Assembly: GCF_004116455.1 (NCBI RefSeq) | Contig: NZ_PDJU01000001.1 | Location: 124,001 to 188,000, forward strand | DNA length: 64,000 bases | Direction: 5' to 3' | From: Arcobacter sp. F155 | GTDB lineage: Bacteria > Campylobacterota > Campylobacteria > Campylobacterales > Arcobacteraceae | Position numbers and translations under genes: made by a program | Notes under the pieces: model-generated | Database searches by the model: none | The model's input: only the letters and a program-made list of their open reading frames with translations | Told to the model about the DNA's origin: nothing | Part shown: positions 7,573 through 16,650 of the stretch, in pieces | How positions within the stretch are numbered: position 1 is the first letter of the stretch | Layout: every line of letters starts with the position of its first letter

Positions 7573-8463
7573 ATGTTTTCAAATAAACAAGTTTATCAAT
7601 TTATACAAAAATCTATAAAACAGAAACAAAATATAGTAGTAACTAGTGTTATTAAAACACTAGGTTCTACTTATTCAAAAGCTGGAAGTATATTTGTTAT
7701 AAATGAAGAAGGAAAGACTTGTGGAGTATTAGGTAGTCCTAAACTTCATAATAAACTTTTAGAGTTATCTAAACAAGCTTTAGAAACTAAAGATGTTTTT
7801 GTTTTAGATAATATTCCAAGTGATGAATCTTCAGGACATGGGGAAAGTAAGTTTTTTATTCAAGCTTTTTTTTATGAAGAGAATTATGGTTTATTACAAG
7901 AGTCTTTAGAAAATACAAATAAAACTTTAGTTCGTTCTATTATTGATGGAAGATATTTTTTTGAAGAAAAACAAAGAAGTATAGAGTTAAAAGAGAATCT
8001 ATTTTATCAAACTATTAAAAAACCTTATTCTTTATTGATTTTTGGAGCAGAAGCACATGTTGAACCTTTAATCAAAATGGCAAATTTACTTGGCTGGAAA
8101 ACAACAATTATAGATATAAAAATCAATAATGAATTTGTAAGAAATGCAGATAAAACAATAAAACTAGAAGATGTAAAAGAGGTATTAAATATTGATTTTA
8201 AACAGTATGATGCTTCAGTTATTTTAAGTCATAGACCAAGTACTGATGAGGTATATTTACAAGCATTAGCTTCTTCTAATATTGAGTATATTGGAATGAT
8301 GGGAAATAAAAAGAATATGATTAGAATTAAAAACAAACTAGGTTTAAACAATGATAATAGAATTTTTGCTCCTGTAGGACTTGATATAGGAAGTAATAGT
8401 TCAGAATCAATAGCACTATCTATTTGTGCTCAAATTGAGTCAAAGCGAAATGGTAAAATCTAA
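7573..8463 (+). CDS. XdhC/CoxI-family molybdenum cofactor maturation protein
   Basis: The 296-residue protein has an N-terminal XdhC/CoxI domain (about 1-95, with the VIKTLGSTYSKAGS motif) and a C-terminal Rossmann domain starting around 155 (LLIFGAEAHVEPL), ending with the VGLDIGSNSSESIALSI motif. Members bind molybdenum cofactor, promote its sulfuration and insert it into xanthine dehydrogenase-family enzymes. It starts 3 bp after the catalytic subunit stop and overlaps the following nucleotidyltransferase, so cotranscription is clear. Its presence implies that the hydroxylase carries a sulfurated or cytosine-dinucleotide cofactor. Confidence 0.9.
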   Translation: MFSNKQVYQFIQKSIKQKQNIVVTSVIKTLGSTYSKAGSIFVINEEGKTCGVLGSPKLHNKLLELSKQALETKDVFVLDNIPSDESSGHGESKFFIQAFFYEENYGLLQESLENTNKTLVRSIIDGRYFFEEKQRSIELKENLFYQTIKKPYSLLIFGAEAHVEPLIKMANLLGWKTTIIDIKINNEFVRNADKTIKLEDVKEVLNIDFKQYDASVILSHRPSTDEVYLQALASSNIEYIGMMGNKKNMIRIKNKLGLNNDNRIFAPVGLDIGSNSSESIALSICAQIESKRNGKI

Positions 8464-9046
8464 TAATTTAGCTGTTGTTGTTTTAGCAGCAGGAATCTCA
8501 AAGAGACTAGGTTCTTGTAAGCAATTAGTAAACTATAATGGTGAAACTTTATTAAGAGTCACTGTAAAAAAAGCACTTGAGATTTCAAATGATGTTTATG
8601 TTGTTTTAGGATATAAAAAAGATGTTTGTGAAAAAGAGTTAGAAAATCTTGATGTAACAACTGTTTTTAATGAGAACTATAAAAAAGGAATGGGTACATC
8701 TATTTCTTGTGGAATAAAAGTTACACAAAAATTTAAAAATAGTATGATTCTTTTGTGCGACCAACCTTTTATGCCAGTTTCACATTTGAAAAAGCTTTGT
8801 GAAAAAATAGACAATAATCATATTATCTCCTCTTTATCTAGTAAAGGTTTAAAAAAAACAGTTCCTGCTATTTTTCCAAGAGCTTTTTATGATTATTTGA
8901 TAAAACTTGATGAGGATTTTGGTGCAAAATATCTATTGCAAAATGAAAAGTCAATAGATATTTTACTAAAAGAGGAGTTCTCTTTAGATATTGATACAAA
9001 AGAAGATAAAGAAAAACTTCTTAAAGATAGTTTGATAGTTCAATAA
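8450..9046 (+). CDS. MocA-like molybdenum cofactor nucleotidyltransferase
   Basis: The protein of about 198 residues has the GT-A nucleotidyltransferase signature AVVVLAAGISKRLGSCKQL at its N-terminus, plus the ILLCDQPFM motif for the metal-binding Asp. Homologues (MocA, MobA-like) attach CMP or GMP to molybdopterin. In this operon the likely job is making the dinucleotide cofactor for the hydroxylase at 5432. ATG at 8450 is chosen because it places the conserved strand right at the N-terminus. A GTG at 8426 in the same frame would add eight non-conserved residues. The gene overlaps xdhC by 14 bp and its 3' end overlaps the convergent VOC gene by 26 bp. Confidence 0.85.
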   Translation: MVKSNNLAVVVLAAGISKRLGSCKQLVNYNGETLLRVTVKKALEISNDVYVVLGYKKDVCEKELENLDVTTVFNENYKKGMGTSISCGIKVTQKFKNSMILLCDQPFMPVSHLKKLCEKIDNNHIISSLSSKGLKKTVPAIFPRAFYDYLIKLDEDFGAKYLLQNEKSIDILLKEEFSLDIDTKEDKEKLLKDSLIVQ

Positions 9047-9404
9047 GATTTTTATCTGGGTCTCTTAGATAAATTGATTGAATCTCTCCTAAAGCTCCCG
9101 TTCTTTTTATAATATCTTGTTCTAATTTTATATCTAAACTAGAAAGATGTTTTTTTGCTTCTTCTAAAGAGGTTTCAATAATAAAACATAAATCAGCACT
9201 TCCTTCTTTTACATTAAATGCTTTTGGCTCAAACTCTTTTCCTAGTTCATGTAGATTTATTTTTGAGTTTCCAAATTTCAGTGCAACTCTAGAGCCTTTG
9301 AAAACTTCCTTTTTCATACCTAAAGCTTTAGTATAAAATTCAACTGTTTTATCTATATCTTTTACTGTTAAAACAAAGTGGTCTAGGTTTTTAATATTTA
9401 TCAT
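9021..9404 (-). CDS. VOC-family (glyoxalase/bleomycin resistance-fold) protein
   Basis: The 127-residue vicinal oxygen chelate protein starts INIKNLDHFVLTVKDIDKTVEFYTKALG, the classic first beta-alpha-beta-beta-beta module. The second module ends in IYLRDPDKNLIELSNYL. His in DHFVL, and Glu in the final LIELSNY, are the usual metal ligands. It closely resembles small glyoxalase-like proteins whose substrates are unknown. It is the last gene of the minus-strand efflux/phospholipase run (8 bp after pldA). Its 3' end overlaps the convergent mocA gene by 26 bp, so the two transcripts are antisense there. Confidence 0.88.
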   Translation of the reverse strand: MINIKNLDHFVLTVKDIDKTVEFYTKALGMKKEVFKGSRVALKFGNSKINLHELGKEFEPKAFNVKEGSADLCFIIETSLEEAKKHLSSLDIKLEQDIIKRTGALGEIQSIYLRDPDKNLIELSNYL

Positions 9405-9412
9405 TTTTCTTC

Positions 9413-10411
9413 CTATCTTGATAAAGAGATACCAAAGTTTATTCTTGTGATATCTTCATTATAATCAATTAAACTTTCTCCATATCCACTTGAAATTTGA
9501 ATATGCCCAAATGTATTTTTTGAACCAAAGAAAGGGAAAGTCCAATCAAGTTGTCCATAACTTCTATTATCACTTGATTTAAGATTATTTCTAAGTAATA
9601 GTTTAAAAGTATGATCTTTATATGGATACATTAATGTAAGGTCTCCATAACCTAAATAATCATCTATATCATGGTTATCATCACTATCTTTATCCTCTTT
9701 TAGTCTATACCAAACTTTAGGAACTACGAAAAGGTGTTTATATTGGAAGTATGTTTCTAAATAGATTCTATTCCATGACCTTGATTTTTCTTCGCTTTGT
9801 CCATTTGATTCATGTAAAAAACCTGCTTTAAAACCTTTTAATGCAGTTTCATCTTTTTTTCCATATGGAACTGTTACAAATACTTCTGGTTTATAGTTTG
9901 TTTCTCTAAAAGGAGATGAATCATCATATATTTGCCACCAAGATGTTTGTGTATAACCAAAGTAAAAAGTTTCATCAAAGCCAAAGAAATCATGAATTAT
10001 AGGTTTTTTTATACTTAGTTGAAATTTAGCTTCATTTCTTTTTCTATCTTCTTTTGATTTTGTATCATATGAGATTGGAAAGAAGTAGTTTTCTTGGTAA
10101 GCATAGATATCAAAAGAGGATTCTAGCATTTGTTCAATAGTTGATTTTGTCTCTTTATCATCAAAGCTATTTAATCCATTTTTTAAAGGTGTAACCTCTT
10201 TTTTTTCTACAATCTTTTTTTCTTTTACTATTTTTACCTCTTCTTCTTTTGGAAACTCTATAGTTTCAACATTTGCAAGCTTTTTATAAATGAGCATTGC
10301 ATTTTTATAATCATTTGCTTTTTCATACTCTTTAGCTTGTTTTAGTAATTCTTGAGTATCTTGTGCATTTAATAAAATACAAATAGATAATAGACTTAAT
10401 GTTTTTTTCAT
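9413..10411 (-). CDS. pldA: Outer-membrane phospholipase A (PldA/OMPLA) with TPR-like N-terminus
   Basis: This 332-residue protein has a signal peptide ending near LLNAQ (residues 1-16). A short TPR-like helix pair (about 18-46) and a charged Lys/Glu linker (about 52-78) precede a beta-barrel from about 95. The catalytic motif HESNGQ places His200 and Ser202, followed by RSWNRIY with Asn214. The His-x-Ser and +12 Asn spacing is that of E. coli OMPLA (His142, Ser144, Asn156). The enzyme hydrolyses phospholipids that reach the outer leaflet when dimerised by calcium. It overlaps the tolC-type gene by 4 bp, so it belongs to the RND efflux operon. That suggests a role in envelope stress or repair. 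Confidence 0.9.
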   Translation of the reverse strand: MKKTLSLLSICILLNAQDTQELLKQAKEYEKANDYKNAMLIYKKLANVETIEFPKEEEVKIVKEKKIVEKKEVTPLKNGLNSFDDKETKSTIEQMLESSFDIYAYQENYFFPISYDTKSKEDRKRNEAKFQLSIKKPIIHDFFGFDETFYFGYTQTSWWQIYDDSSPFRETNYKPEVFVTVPYGKKDETALKGFKAGFLHESNGQSEEKSRSWNRIYLETYFQYKHLFVVPKVWYRLKEDKDSDDNHDIDDYLGYGDLTLMYPYKDHTFKLLLRNNLKSSDNRSYGQLDWTFPFFGSKNTFGHIQISSGYGESLIDYNEDITRINFGISLSR

Positions 10412-11691
10412 TTAATAAGTCCTAATGTGTACTCTAGGTTTGCATTATTTACAAGGTGAGAGTAGTAAGTGTTTACAAGATTTGATTTTGCTTGTGTATA
10501 TTGTAGTTTTGCATCATTTAATTCTAATAAATCATTTAATCCAGCTTGGTATCTTTGTGATGCTAAATCAAGATTTTTAGTAGCTAAATTCAATGATAAA
10601 AGACTTATTTTAATACTTTCAAAACTTTGCTTAGTATTTAAATGTGCATTTGTTACAGCTTCAATTATTGCTAACTCTTGTTGTTCTTTTTGTTTGTATG
10701 ATGAACTAAGATTTGAAAGAGCTATTTTCTTATTTGCATCCCTAGAAAAACCTGTAAAAATATCCCATTTTATATTTAATAAAACTGCTGTTTGATTTGA
10801 GTCTAATGTAGAGATATCATCTGAATCTTTTTCATTATATGAAGCACTTACATCAATAGTTGGAAGGTATTGATAGTTTGCATTTTTTACACTCTCTTTG
10901 TTTGCTTTGATTAGTGATTCATATTTTTTCATTTCAGCTCTATTTTTTATAGCAATATCAATTAGCTCTTCTACATTTTTATACTTTAGTTCTGCATTTT
11001 GTGCTAAAAGTTTAATATCCTCTTCATCAAGTTGTATTTTTAAGTCTTCACTTATGGCTTTACCTAAAATAGAGATTAGATTTGTTTTTGCTTTTTTTAA
11101 ATCATAATTTGCTTGGATTAGTTTTAGGTTTGAATTAGATAATTGAAGTTGGGCATTTGTGATATCTATTTGAGTTCTAATTCCTGCTTTAAAATACTCT
11201 TTTGCCTGTGAAAGTTGAAGTTCATCTAACTTTACAGCCTCTTTAGCTACTACTATTTGTTGATGTCTATTTAAAATATCAAAGTAAGCTTTTTTTACTG
11301 CTAGAATGATTTGTTTTTCAATAGAAGTAACATCTTCTTGGCTAGCTTCTACATTGTATTTTGAAGCTTTTATTGCAGTTGTAGTTTTTCCAAAATCATA
11401 AATAAGTTGATTTGCATTAACACTTACACTTGTGGCATTTCCATCTTGTTTTACACCACTTTGTTTAATGTCATACTCACCTGTATTTGCACTTGATGTT
11501 ACATATGGAAGATAAGATGCTTGTGATTGTCTTAATCTTTGCTCACTAACATCTTTTTGATTTTTACTTAGTTGTATATTTGTATTATTTTCTAATGCAA
11601 TTTCAATAAGCTCTTCTAGGCTTAAACTTTTTGCATTTAAATTAATAGTTAAAAAAACAAAACAAATAGAATATATAAAAAGTTTACTCAT
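10408..11691 (-). CDS. TolC-family outer-membrane efflux protein
   Basis: The 427-residue protein has a signal peptide of about 20 residues and the two OEP repeats of TolC-like channels. The first starts at LSLEELIEIALENNTNIQLSK (about 24-45), and the second has KNVEELIDIAIKNRAEMKKYE (about 237-257). Long coiled-coil helices with ASQRYQAGLNDLLELNDAK near the end are typical of the family. It forms the outer-membrane duct for the RND pump encoded just upstream, whose gene overlaps it by 8 bp. Downstream it overlaps pldA by 4 bp. Confidence 0.92.
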   Translation of the reverse strand: MSKLFIYSICFVFLTINLNAKSLSLEELIEIALENNTNIQLSKNQKDVSEQRLRQSQASYLPYVTSSANTGEYDIKQSGVKQDGNATSVSVNANQLIYDFGKTTTAIKASKYNVEASQEDVTSIEKQIILAVKKAYFDILNRHQQIVVAKEAVKLDELQLSQAKEYFKAGIRTQIDITNAQLQLSNSNLKLIQANYDLKKAKTNLISILGKAISEDLKIQLDEEDIKLLAQNAELKYKNVEELIDIAIKNRAEMKKYESLIKANKESVKNANYQYLPTIDVSASYNEKDSDDISTLDSNQTAVLLNIKWDIFTGFSRDANKKIALSNLSSSYKQKEQQELAIIEAVTNAHLNTKQSFESIKISLLSLNLATKNLDLASQRYQAGLNDLLELNDAKLQYTQAKSNLVNTYYSHLVNNANLEYTLGLIK

Positions 11692-14600
11692 TGTTTTTTC
11701 CTTTTCTTTCTCTTAGTCTTTGAAGTACTACAAATAGTACTGGAGTTAAAAGTAGAGTTAAGAATGTTGACATTATCATTCCTCCAAATACAGCAGTACC
11801 TAAAGATTGTCTTGATACAGCTCCTGCTCCACTTGCAAATACAAGAGGTAAAATACCAAGTAAGAATGAGAAAATAGTCATTAAAATAGCTCTAAGTCTT
11901 AAAAGTGAAGCATTTACAGCCGCTTCAACTATGCTTTGACCTTTGTCTCTTAACTCTTTTGCAAATTCCACAATTAAAATAGCATTTTTTGAACTCATTC
12001 CAATTAAAAGTACAAGTCCAATTTGAGTATAAGTATTATTTAAAAGTCCTGCAAGCATATTTGCACCTAAAGCTCCAAACATAACAGTTGGAATTGGAAG
12101 CATAATCATAAGTGGCATCATCCAAGATTCATATTGTGCTGAAAGGAATAAAAATACCATTAAGATTGATAATAAGAAAATATACATTGCTGCATTTCCT
12201 GCTTCTTTTTCTTGTAAACTCATACCTGCAAACTCATAACCAACATCAGTTCCTAAAGTCTCTTTAGCTATTTTTTCAATAGCTGTAATGGCATCACCTG
12301 AACTATATCCTTCTTTTATATTATGAACACCATTTATTGAAATACTTTGATATGAGTTAAAGTGTGTGATTGTACTAACTCCACTTGTTCTTTTTATTTC
12401 AACAATTGCACTTAGTGGAACAATATCTCCTTTAGTATTTTTTACGAAGAAGTTATTAATAGAGTTCTTTTCTGCTCTAAAGTTTTGGTCTGCTTGAATA
12501 AATACTCTATATGTTTTTCCATATTTGTTAAAATCATTGATGTATAAAGAACCAAGATATGTTTGAAGTACGGAGAATACGTCATTTAGTTTTAAATCTA
12601 AAGAAGCAACTTTATCTCTGTTTATATCAATGTAGTATTGTGGATAATTACTATTAAATCCAGTATATGCCATCATAATTGATTTATCTTCATTTAGTTT
12701 TTGAATAAACTCACTTGCTCTTTGCTCAAAATCTTTAATATCCATTGAACGAAGATTTTGAAGTTTTACTTCAAATCCACCAACTGCTGAAAGCCCTGGA
12801 ATAGAAGGCATATTAAATACTCTTACATCTGCTGTTTGTATTTGTTCTTTTGCTTTTAGGTTTATATTATTTGTAATTGCTTCAACTGAAGTATCTTTTG
12901 AAGTTCTTTGCTCCCAATCTTCTAATACTAGGAAAATAGTTCCAGCTGAAGAGTCTAACGCTCCTGTAAGTATGTTAAACCCTGCAACAGAAATCACATC
13001 TTTAACACCTTTTGTTTCTTTCATAAGCTCTACAATTTTATCCGTTGTATCTTCTGTTTTATTAAGTGTTGTTCCTGCTTGTAAAGATATTGAAGCCACA
13101 AGTGTTCCTTGGTCTTCATTTGGAATAAACCCTGTTGGTAAAGTTTTAAAAGCAAAGAATGTAGCCCCAAGAAGTAAAACATAAACTAAAGCTACAACTT
13201 GCCAGTATTTGATTATTTTTTCTAAAATCTTTTTATATACTTTTTTGAAGCTCTCTAAAGCATTATCAAACTTTTCAAAAATGATATTTTTCTTTTCCTC
13301 TTCATTTTGTGCATTTCTTTGTTTTCTTTTTAATAAAGTTGCACAAAGTGCTGGAGAAAGAGTAAGTGCATTAATTGAAGAGATAATTACTGCAAAGGCA
13401 ATTGTTGTTGCAAATTGCTGGTAAAGTGCTCCTGAAATACCAGGAATAAATGTAACTGGTACAAATACTGCAAGAAGAACTAATGTTGTTGAAATAACAG
13501 GTGCAAAAACCTCTTTCATAGCTATTTTTGTAGCTTCTTTTACACTTAAATCAGGATTCTTTTCTAAGTTTGCTTCTACATTTTCTACTACAATAATTGC
13601 ATCATCAACAACAATACCAATAGCTAAAATAAGACCAAATAAAGTTAAAGTATTGATTGAAAAATCCATAGCTAAAAGTAGGGCAAAAGTACCTATTAAA
13701 GATACAGGAATTGCAATTGCTGGAATAATTGTTGTTCTAAAAGATTGTAAAAAGAAGTAAACTACTAGAAGAACTAAAAGTAAAGCTTCAAATAAAGTTA
13801 CAATAACTTCTTTAATAGAAATCTCAACAAACTTTGTTGTATCGTAAGTTGGTTTTACTACAACACCATCTGGAAATCTTTGTTTTAACTCTTCTATTTT
13901 CTTACCAACTTGTTCGGCTACTTCTAAAGCATTTGCTCCTGGAAGTTGATAGATACCTAACAATGCAGTTGGTTTATTGTTTAGTTTTGCTGACCAACTA
14001 TAGTTTTCAGCTCCTAACTCAACTCTAGCAATATCTTTGATTCTAACTTTACTTCCATTGTCATTGTGTCTTACAATGATATCTTCAAACTCTTTTGCTG
14101 ATTCAAGTTTTGTTTTACTTGTAAGTGTGTATTGAAATTTATTTGATGTTGAGTTTGGACTTGAACCAATAGAACCTAATGCTGCTTGGGCATTTTGTTC
14201 TTTGATTGCTCCTACAACTTCATTAATGCTAATATTTAAATTTGATAGTTTATCTGGGTTTATCCAGATTCTCATAGAGTATTTTCTTTCACCTAAGTTT
14301 TGAACGTCTCCAACACCATCAATTCGTTTTAACTCTTCAGCAATATTAATACTTGCAAAGTTTGATAAAAATAGTGCATCATGTTGAGGGTTTGTTGAAT
14401 CAACAGTTAAAATTTGAACCATAGATGTTGATTTTTTCTTTGTTGTAACACCTCTTTGTTTTACACTATCTGGTAAAATTGGTGTTGCTAGGGCAACTCT
14501 ATTTTGTACATCAATAGCTGCAACATCTAAATCATATCCTGATTCAAAGTATAAGTTTATAGTTGAATTACCATCTGATGAAGAGGTAGAGTCCATATAA

Positions 14601-14830
14601 ATCATACCTTCAATACCATTTAGTTGTTCTTCAATAGGTGTTGTAACAGAGGTTTCAACCACTTGTGCACTACCTCCTGTATATGTAGCACTTACTTGAA
14701 TAGTAGGAGGTGTGATTTGTGGAAACTGAGCTACGGGAAGTAAATAAAGTGCAATAAGCCCAACTATCATAATAAAAATAGAGATAACTTTTGCAAAAAT
14801 AGGACGGTTTATAAAAAATATTGAAAACAT
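11684..14830 (-). CDS. RND efflux transporter permease (HAE1/AcrB type)
   Basis: The 1048-residue inner-membrane proton antiporter has the AcrB plan: TM1 at residues about 9-29 (FAKVISIFIMIVGLIALYLL), a porter loop, TM2-6, a second porter loop and TM8-12. The proton-relay aspartate pair is visible in GIVVDDAIIVVENVE in TM4. The PAIAIPVSLIGTFA and GMSSKNAILIVEFA segments are also diagnostic. The hydrophobic and amphiphilic multidrug (HAE1) subclass is more likely than heavy-metal RND, given the sequence style. The adaptor gene ends 9 bp upstream, and the TolC gene overlaps its 3' end. Substrates cannot be read from sequence. Confidence 0.95.
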   Translation of the reverse strand: MFSIFFINRPIFAKVISIFIMIVGLIALYLLPVAQFPQITPPTIQVSATYTGGSAQVVETSVTTPIEEQLNGIEGMIYMDSTSSSDGNSTINLYFESGYDLDVAAIDVQNRVALATPILPDSVKQRGVTTKKKSTSMVQILTVDSTNPQHDALFLSNFASINIAEELKRIDGVGDVQNLGERKYSMRIWINPDKLSNLNISINEVVGAIKEQNAQAALGSIGSSPNSTSNKFQYTLTSKTKLESAKEFEDIIVRHNDNGSKVRIKDIARVELGAENYSWSAKLNNKPTALLGIYQLPGANALEVAEQVGKKIEELKQRFPDGVVVKPTYDTTKFVEISIKEVIVTLFEALLLVLLVVYFFLQSFRTTIIPAIAIPVSLIGTFALLLAMDFSINTLTLFGLILAIGIVVDDAIIVVENVEANLEKNPDLSVKEATKIAMKEVFAPVISTTLVLLAVFVPVTFIPGISGALYQQFATTIAFAVIISSINALTLSPALCATLLKRKQRNAQNEEEKKNIIFEKFDNALESFKKVYKKILEKIIKYWQVVALVYVLLLGATFFAFKTLPTGFIPNEDQGTLVASISLQAGTTLNKTEDTTDKIVELMKETKGVKDVISVAGFNILTGALDSSAGTIFLVLEDWEQRTSKDTSVEAITNNINLKAKEQIQTADVRVFNMPSIPGLSAVGGFEVKLQNLRSMDIKDFEQRASEFIQKLNEDKSIMMAYTGFNSNYPQYYIDINRDKVASLDLKLNDVFSVLQTYLGSLYINDFNKYGKTYRVFIQADQNFRAEKNSINNFFVKNTKGDIVPLSAIVEIKRTSGVSTITHFNSYQSISINGVHNIKEGYSSGDAITAIEKIAKETLGTDVGYEFAGMSLQEKEAGNAAMYIFLLSILMVFLFLSAQYESWMMPLMIMLPIPTVMFGALGANMLAGLLNNTYTQIGLVLLIGMSSKNAILIVEFAKELRDKGQSIVEAAVNASLLRLRAILMTIFSFLLGILPLVFASGAGAVSRQSLGTAVFGGMIMSTFLTLLLTPVLFVVLQRLRERKGKNNE

Positions 14831-14839
14831 ATCTTCTTC

Positions 14840-15973
14840 CTAAAGTTTAATTGGGTTTGCTACTTGTGTAGCCTCTACACTCATTCCATTTCTAAGTTTT
14901 GTAATATCACTAACAATAACTTTATCTCCTTCTTGTAAACCACCAGAGATGATTACTAAATCATTATTGCTATAGTTTAATTCTAATTGTCTTGTTTCAA
15001 TTTTATTTTGTTCATTTACAACTAATACATAAGCTCCAAGTTGGTTTTGTCCTAAGTTATTTGGACTTACAGCTATTACTGGAATTTGATCTGTAATAAA
15101 TAGGTTTATCTCAACAAAAGTTCCTGGAAGTAAAAGATTATCATCATTGTTTATGATGGCTCTCATAGCAACAGTTCCTGTTGTTTCATTTGTAACATTA
15201 TCGATAAAGTCTACATGACCAGTTGTTTTAACTGTGTTGTATTCACTTTGAGACTGAATAACTTCAACCTTTGGTTTTTCTTCAGATTTGTATTTTTTAA
15301 TAAGTGATACTTCATTTGTACTTGGACTAAAGTTTGTATATAAAGGGTTTGATTGAACTATTTTTGCTAATTCAGTGGACGAAGCATTTATCATGTTTCC
15401 AATATCAACTAAAGGTTTTCCAATAACACCATCAATAGTTGCTTTAATCTGTGTATATTCAACATCTAGTTTTGCTTGATTTAATGCTGCAATATCTGCA
15501 TCAACTACAGCTTTTAGTTGTTTTTGTTCAGCAACTAATTGGTCTAGCTTCTCTTTTGGAGCAAGCCCTTTTTCTACTAAAGGTGCATATCTTTTAACAT
15601 TTGCAATAGCAAGGTTTAAACTTGCTTTGTCTTTTTCTAAAGATGCTTCTCTTTGTTCTACAATGTTTTTATATTTTGTATCATCTATTTTAAATAGTAA
15701 TTGTTCTTTTTTTACAAGTTGTCCTGCTTCAAATAGTCTTTGTTCCAATTCTCCTGTTACCCTTGAAGTAATAGCAACATTTTTATAAGCTTGGGTTTTA
15801 CCAGAGAAGTTAACCCAAATAGGGTAGGTCTGCTTTTTAATTGTGTGTACGTCTACTTTAACTTTTTGTGTAGTAGGTATATTATTTTTTTCTTCTTTTT
15901 TTTCATTACAACCAGTGAAAAAAACTAAAGTAAATACTGAAATACAAGTAACTATAATAGATTTTAAATTCAT
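14840..15973 (-). CDS. RND efflux periplasmic adaptor lipoprotein (AcrA/MexA type)
   Basis: The 377-residue membrane-fusion protein has a lipoprotein signal (hydrophobic run then FFTGC, Cys near 22). The order is the usual one: barrel/lipoyl half-motif (VAITSRVTGELEQRLFEAGQLVKK), a coiled-coil hairpin at about 95-165, the second lipoyl half (IKATIDGVIGKPLVDIGNMI), a beta-barrel and a membrane-proximal domain. It is the first gene of the operon adaptor-permease-TolC-PldA-VOC. It is divergent from the pqiA-like gene at 16045 across a 71-bp spacer rich in TATAAT-like sequence. No dedicated local regulator is encoded beside it. Confidence 0.93.
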   Translation of the reverse strand: MNLKSIIVTCISVFTLVFFTGCNEKKEEKNNIPTTQKVKVDVHTIKKQTYPIWVNFSGKTQAYKNVAITSRVTGELEQRLFEAGQLVKKEQLLFKIDDTKYKNIVEQREASLEKDKASLNLAIANVKRYAPLVEKGLAPKEKLDQLVAEQKQLKAVVDADIAALNQAKLDVEYTQIKATIDGVIGKPLVDIGNMINASSTELAKIVQSNPLYTNFSPSTNEVSLIKKYKSEEKPKVEVIQSQSEYNTVKTTGHVDFIDNVTNETTGTVAMRAIINNDDNLLLPGTFVEINLFITDQIPVIAVSPNNLGQNQLGAYVLVVNEQNKIETRQLELNYSNNDLVIISGGLQEGDKVIVSDITKLRNGMSVEATQVANPIKL

Positions 15974-16001
15974 GACTTCTGCCTTTGATAAATTAATTAT
16001 T

Positions 16002-16021
16002 TATAATATACTATAATATAG
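16002..16021. promoter_or_regulatory. Tandem TATAATATA decamers in the divergent promoter region
   Basis: TATAATATAC at 16002-16011 is followed directly by TATAATATAG at 16012-16021, between the efflux operon and the LetA-like operon. Each unit contains a -10-like TATAAT. On the minus strand TATTATA-type boxes are also present. They probably serve one or both divergent promoters. Confidence 0.4.
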
Positions 16022-16044
16022 TTTTAATAAAAGAAGGAAATAAA

Positions 16045-16650
16045 TTGTCCAAAAGCTTGAAAAAGTTAACTATTTGCAAAGATTGTGGTCTTGTTTTAAA
16101 TAAACCACATCTAGACTATGACCATCAATTTCATTGCCCAAGATGCAATGCTTTAATATATAAATATGGACAAGACTATTTAACAATTCTGCTTTTTGTT
16201 TTTACTTCTATTATACTTTTTGTTCCTGCTGTTACTTTGCCTTTAATGAGTCTTGAAATTATGGATTTAAAGCAAAGTACAACTTTAGTAGAGACTTTAT
16301 TGATTTTCTTTAAAAATGGTTATACAGCTATTTCTATTTTGATTACTTTTATTGGGATAGTTGTTCCTTTATTTATGTTAATTCTTATTTTAATAATACT
16401 AATTCCATTAAGATTAGGAAAAAACGCAAAGTATGTTTCAAAACCTTTAAAACTTTATGAACATCTTTTAGAGTGGCAAATGGGTGAAATATATATGATT
16501 AGTATTGTTATTGCAATCATAAAGTTACAAAAAATGGCGACTTTAGATATAGGATTAGGTTTTTACTTTTTCCTTGGCTTTTTAATAATGATGTCTTTAA
16601 CAATGGCTTTATTTAATCCTTATGATGTTTGGAATGATGATGAATTATAA
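16045..16650 (+). CDS. PqiA/LetA-like integral membrane protein, N-terminal half as separate gene
   Basis: The 201-residue membrane protein begins at TTG (16045) with an AAGAAGGAA ribosome site. A zinc-ribbon-like module is at the N-terminus (CKDCG at about 11-15 and CPRCN at about 31-35). It is followed by four predicted helices (about 46-70, 88-122, 135-160, 170-193). This is one half of the PqiA/YebS (LetA) architecture, in which two such modules are normally fused in one chain of about 400 residues. The second half is encoded by the next gene, which overlaps it by 29 bp. LetA/PqiA proteins load lipids onto the MCE tunnel protein that spans the periplasm, encoded third here. Confidence 0.88.
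   Translation: MSKSLKKLTICKDCGLVLNKPHLDYDHQFHCPRCNALIYKYGQDYLTILLFVFTSIILFVPAVTLPLMSLEIMDLKQSTTLVETLLIFFKNGYTAISILITFIGIVVPLFMLILILIILIPLRLGKNAKYVSKPLKLYEHLLEWQMGEIYMISIVIAIIKLQKMATLDIGLGFYFFLGFLIMMSLTMALFNPYDVWNDDEL

Noticed and set aside
8426-8449. GTG start for the MocA-like gene
   Set aside because: It would add eight residues without conservation before the AVVVLAAG strand; ATG 8450 gives the usual N-terminus.
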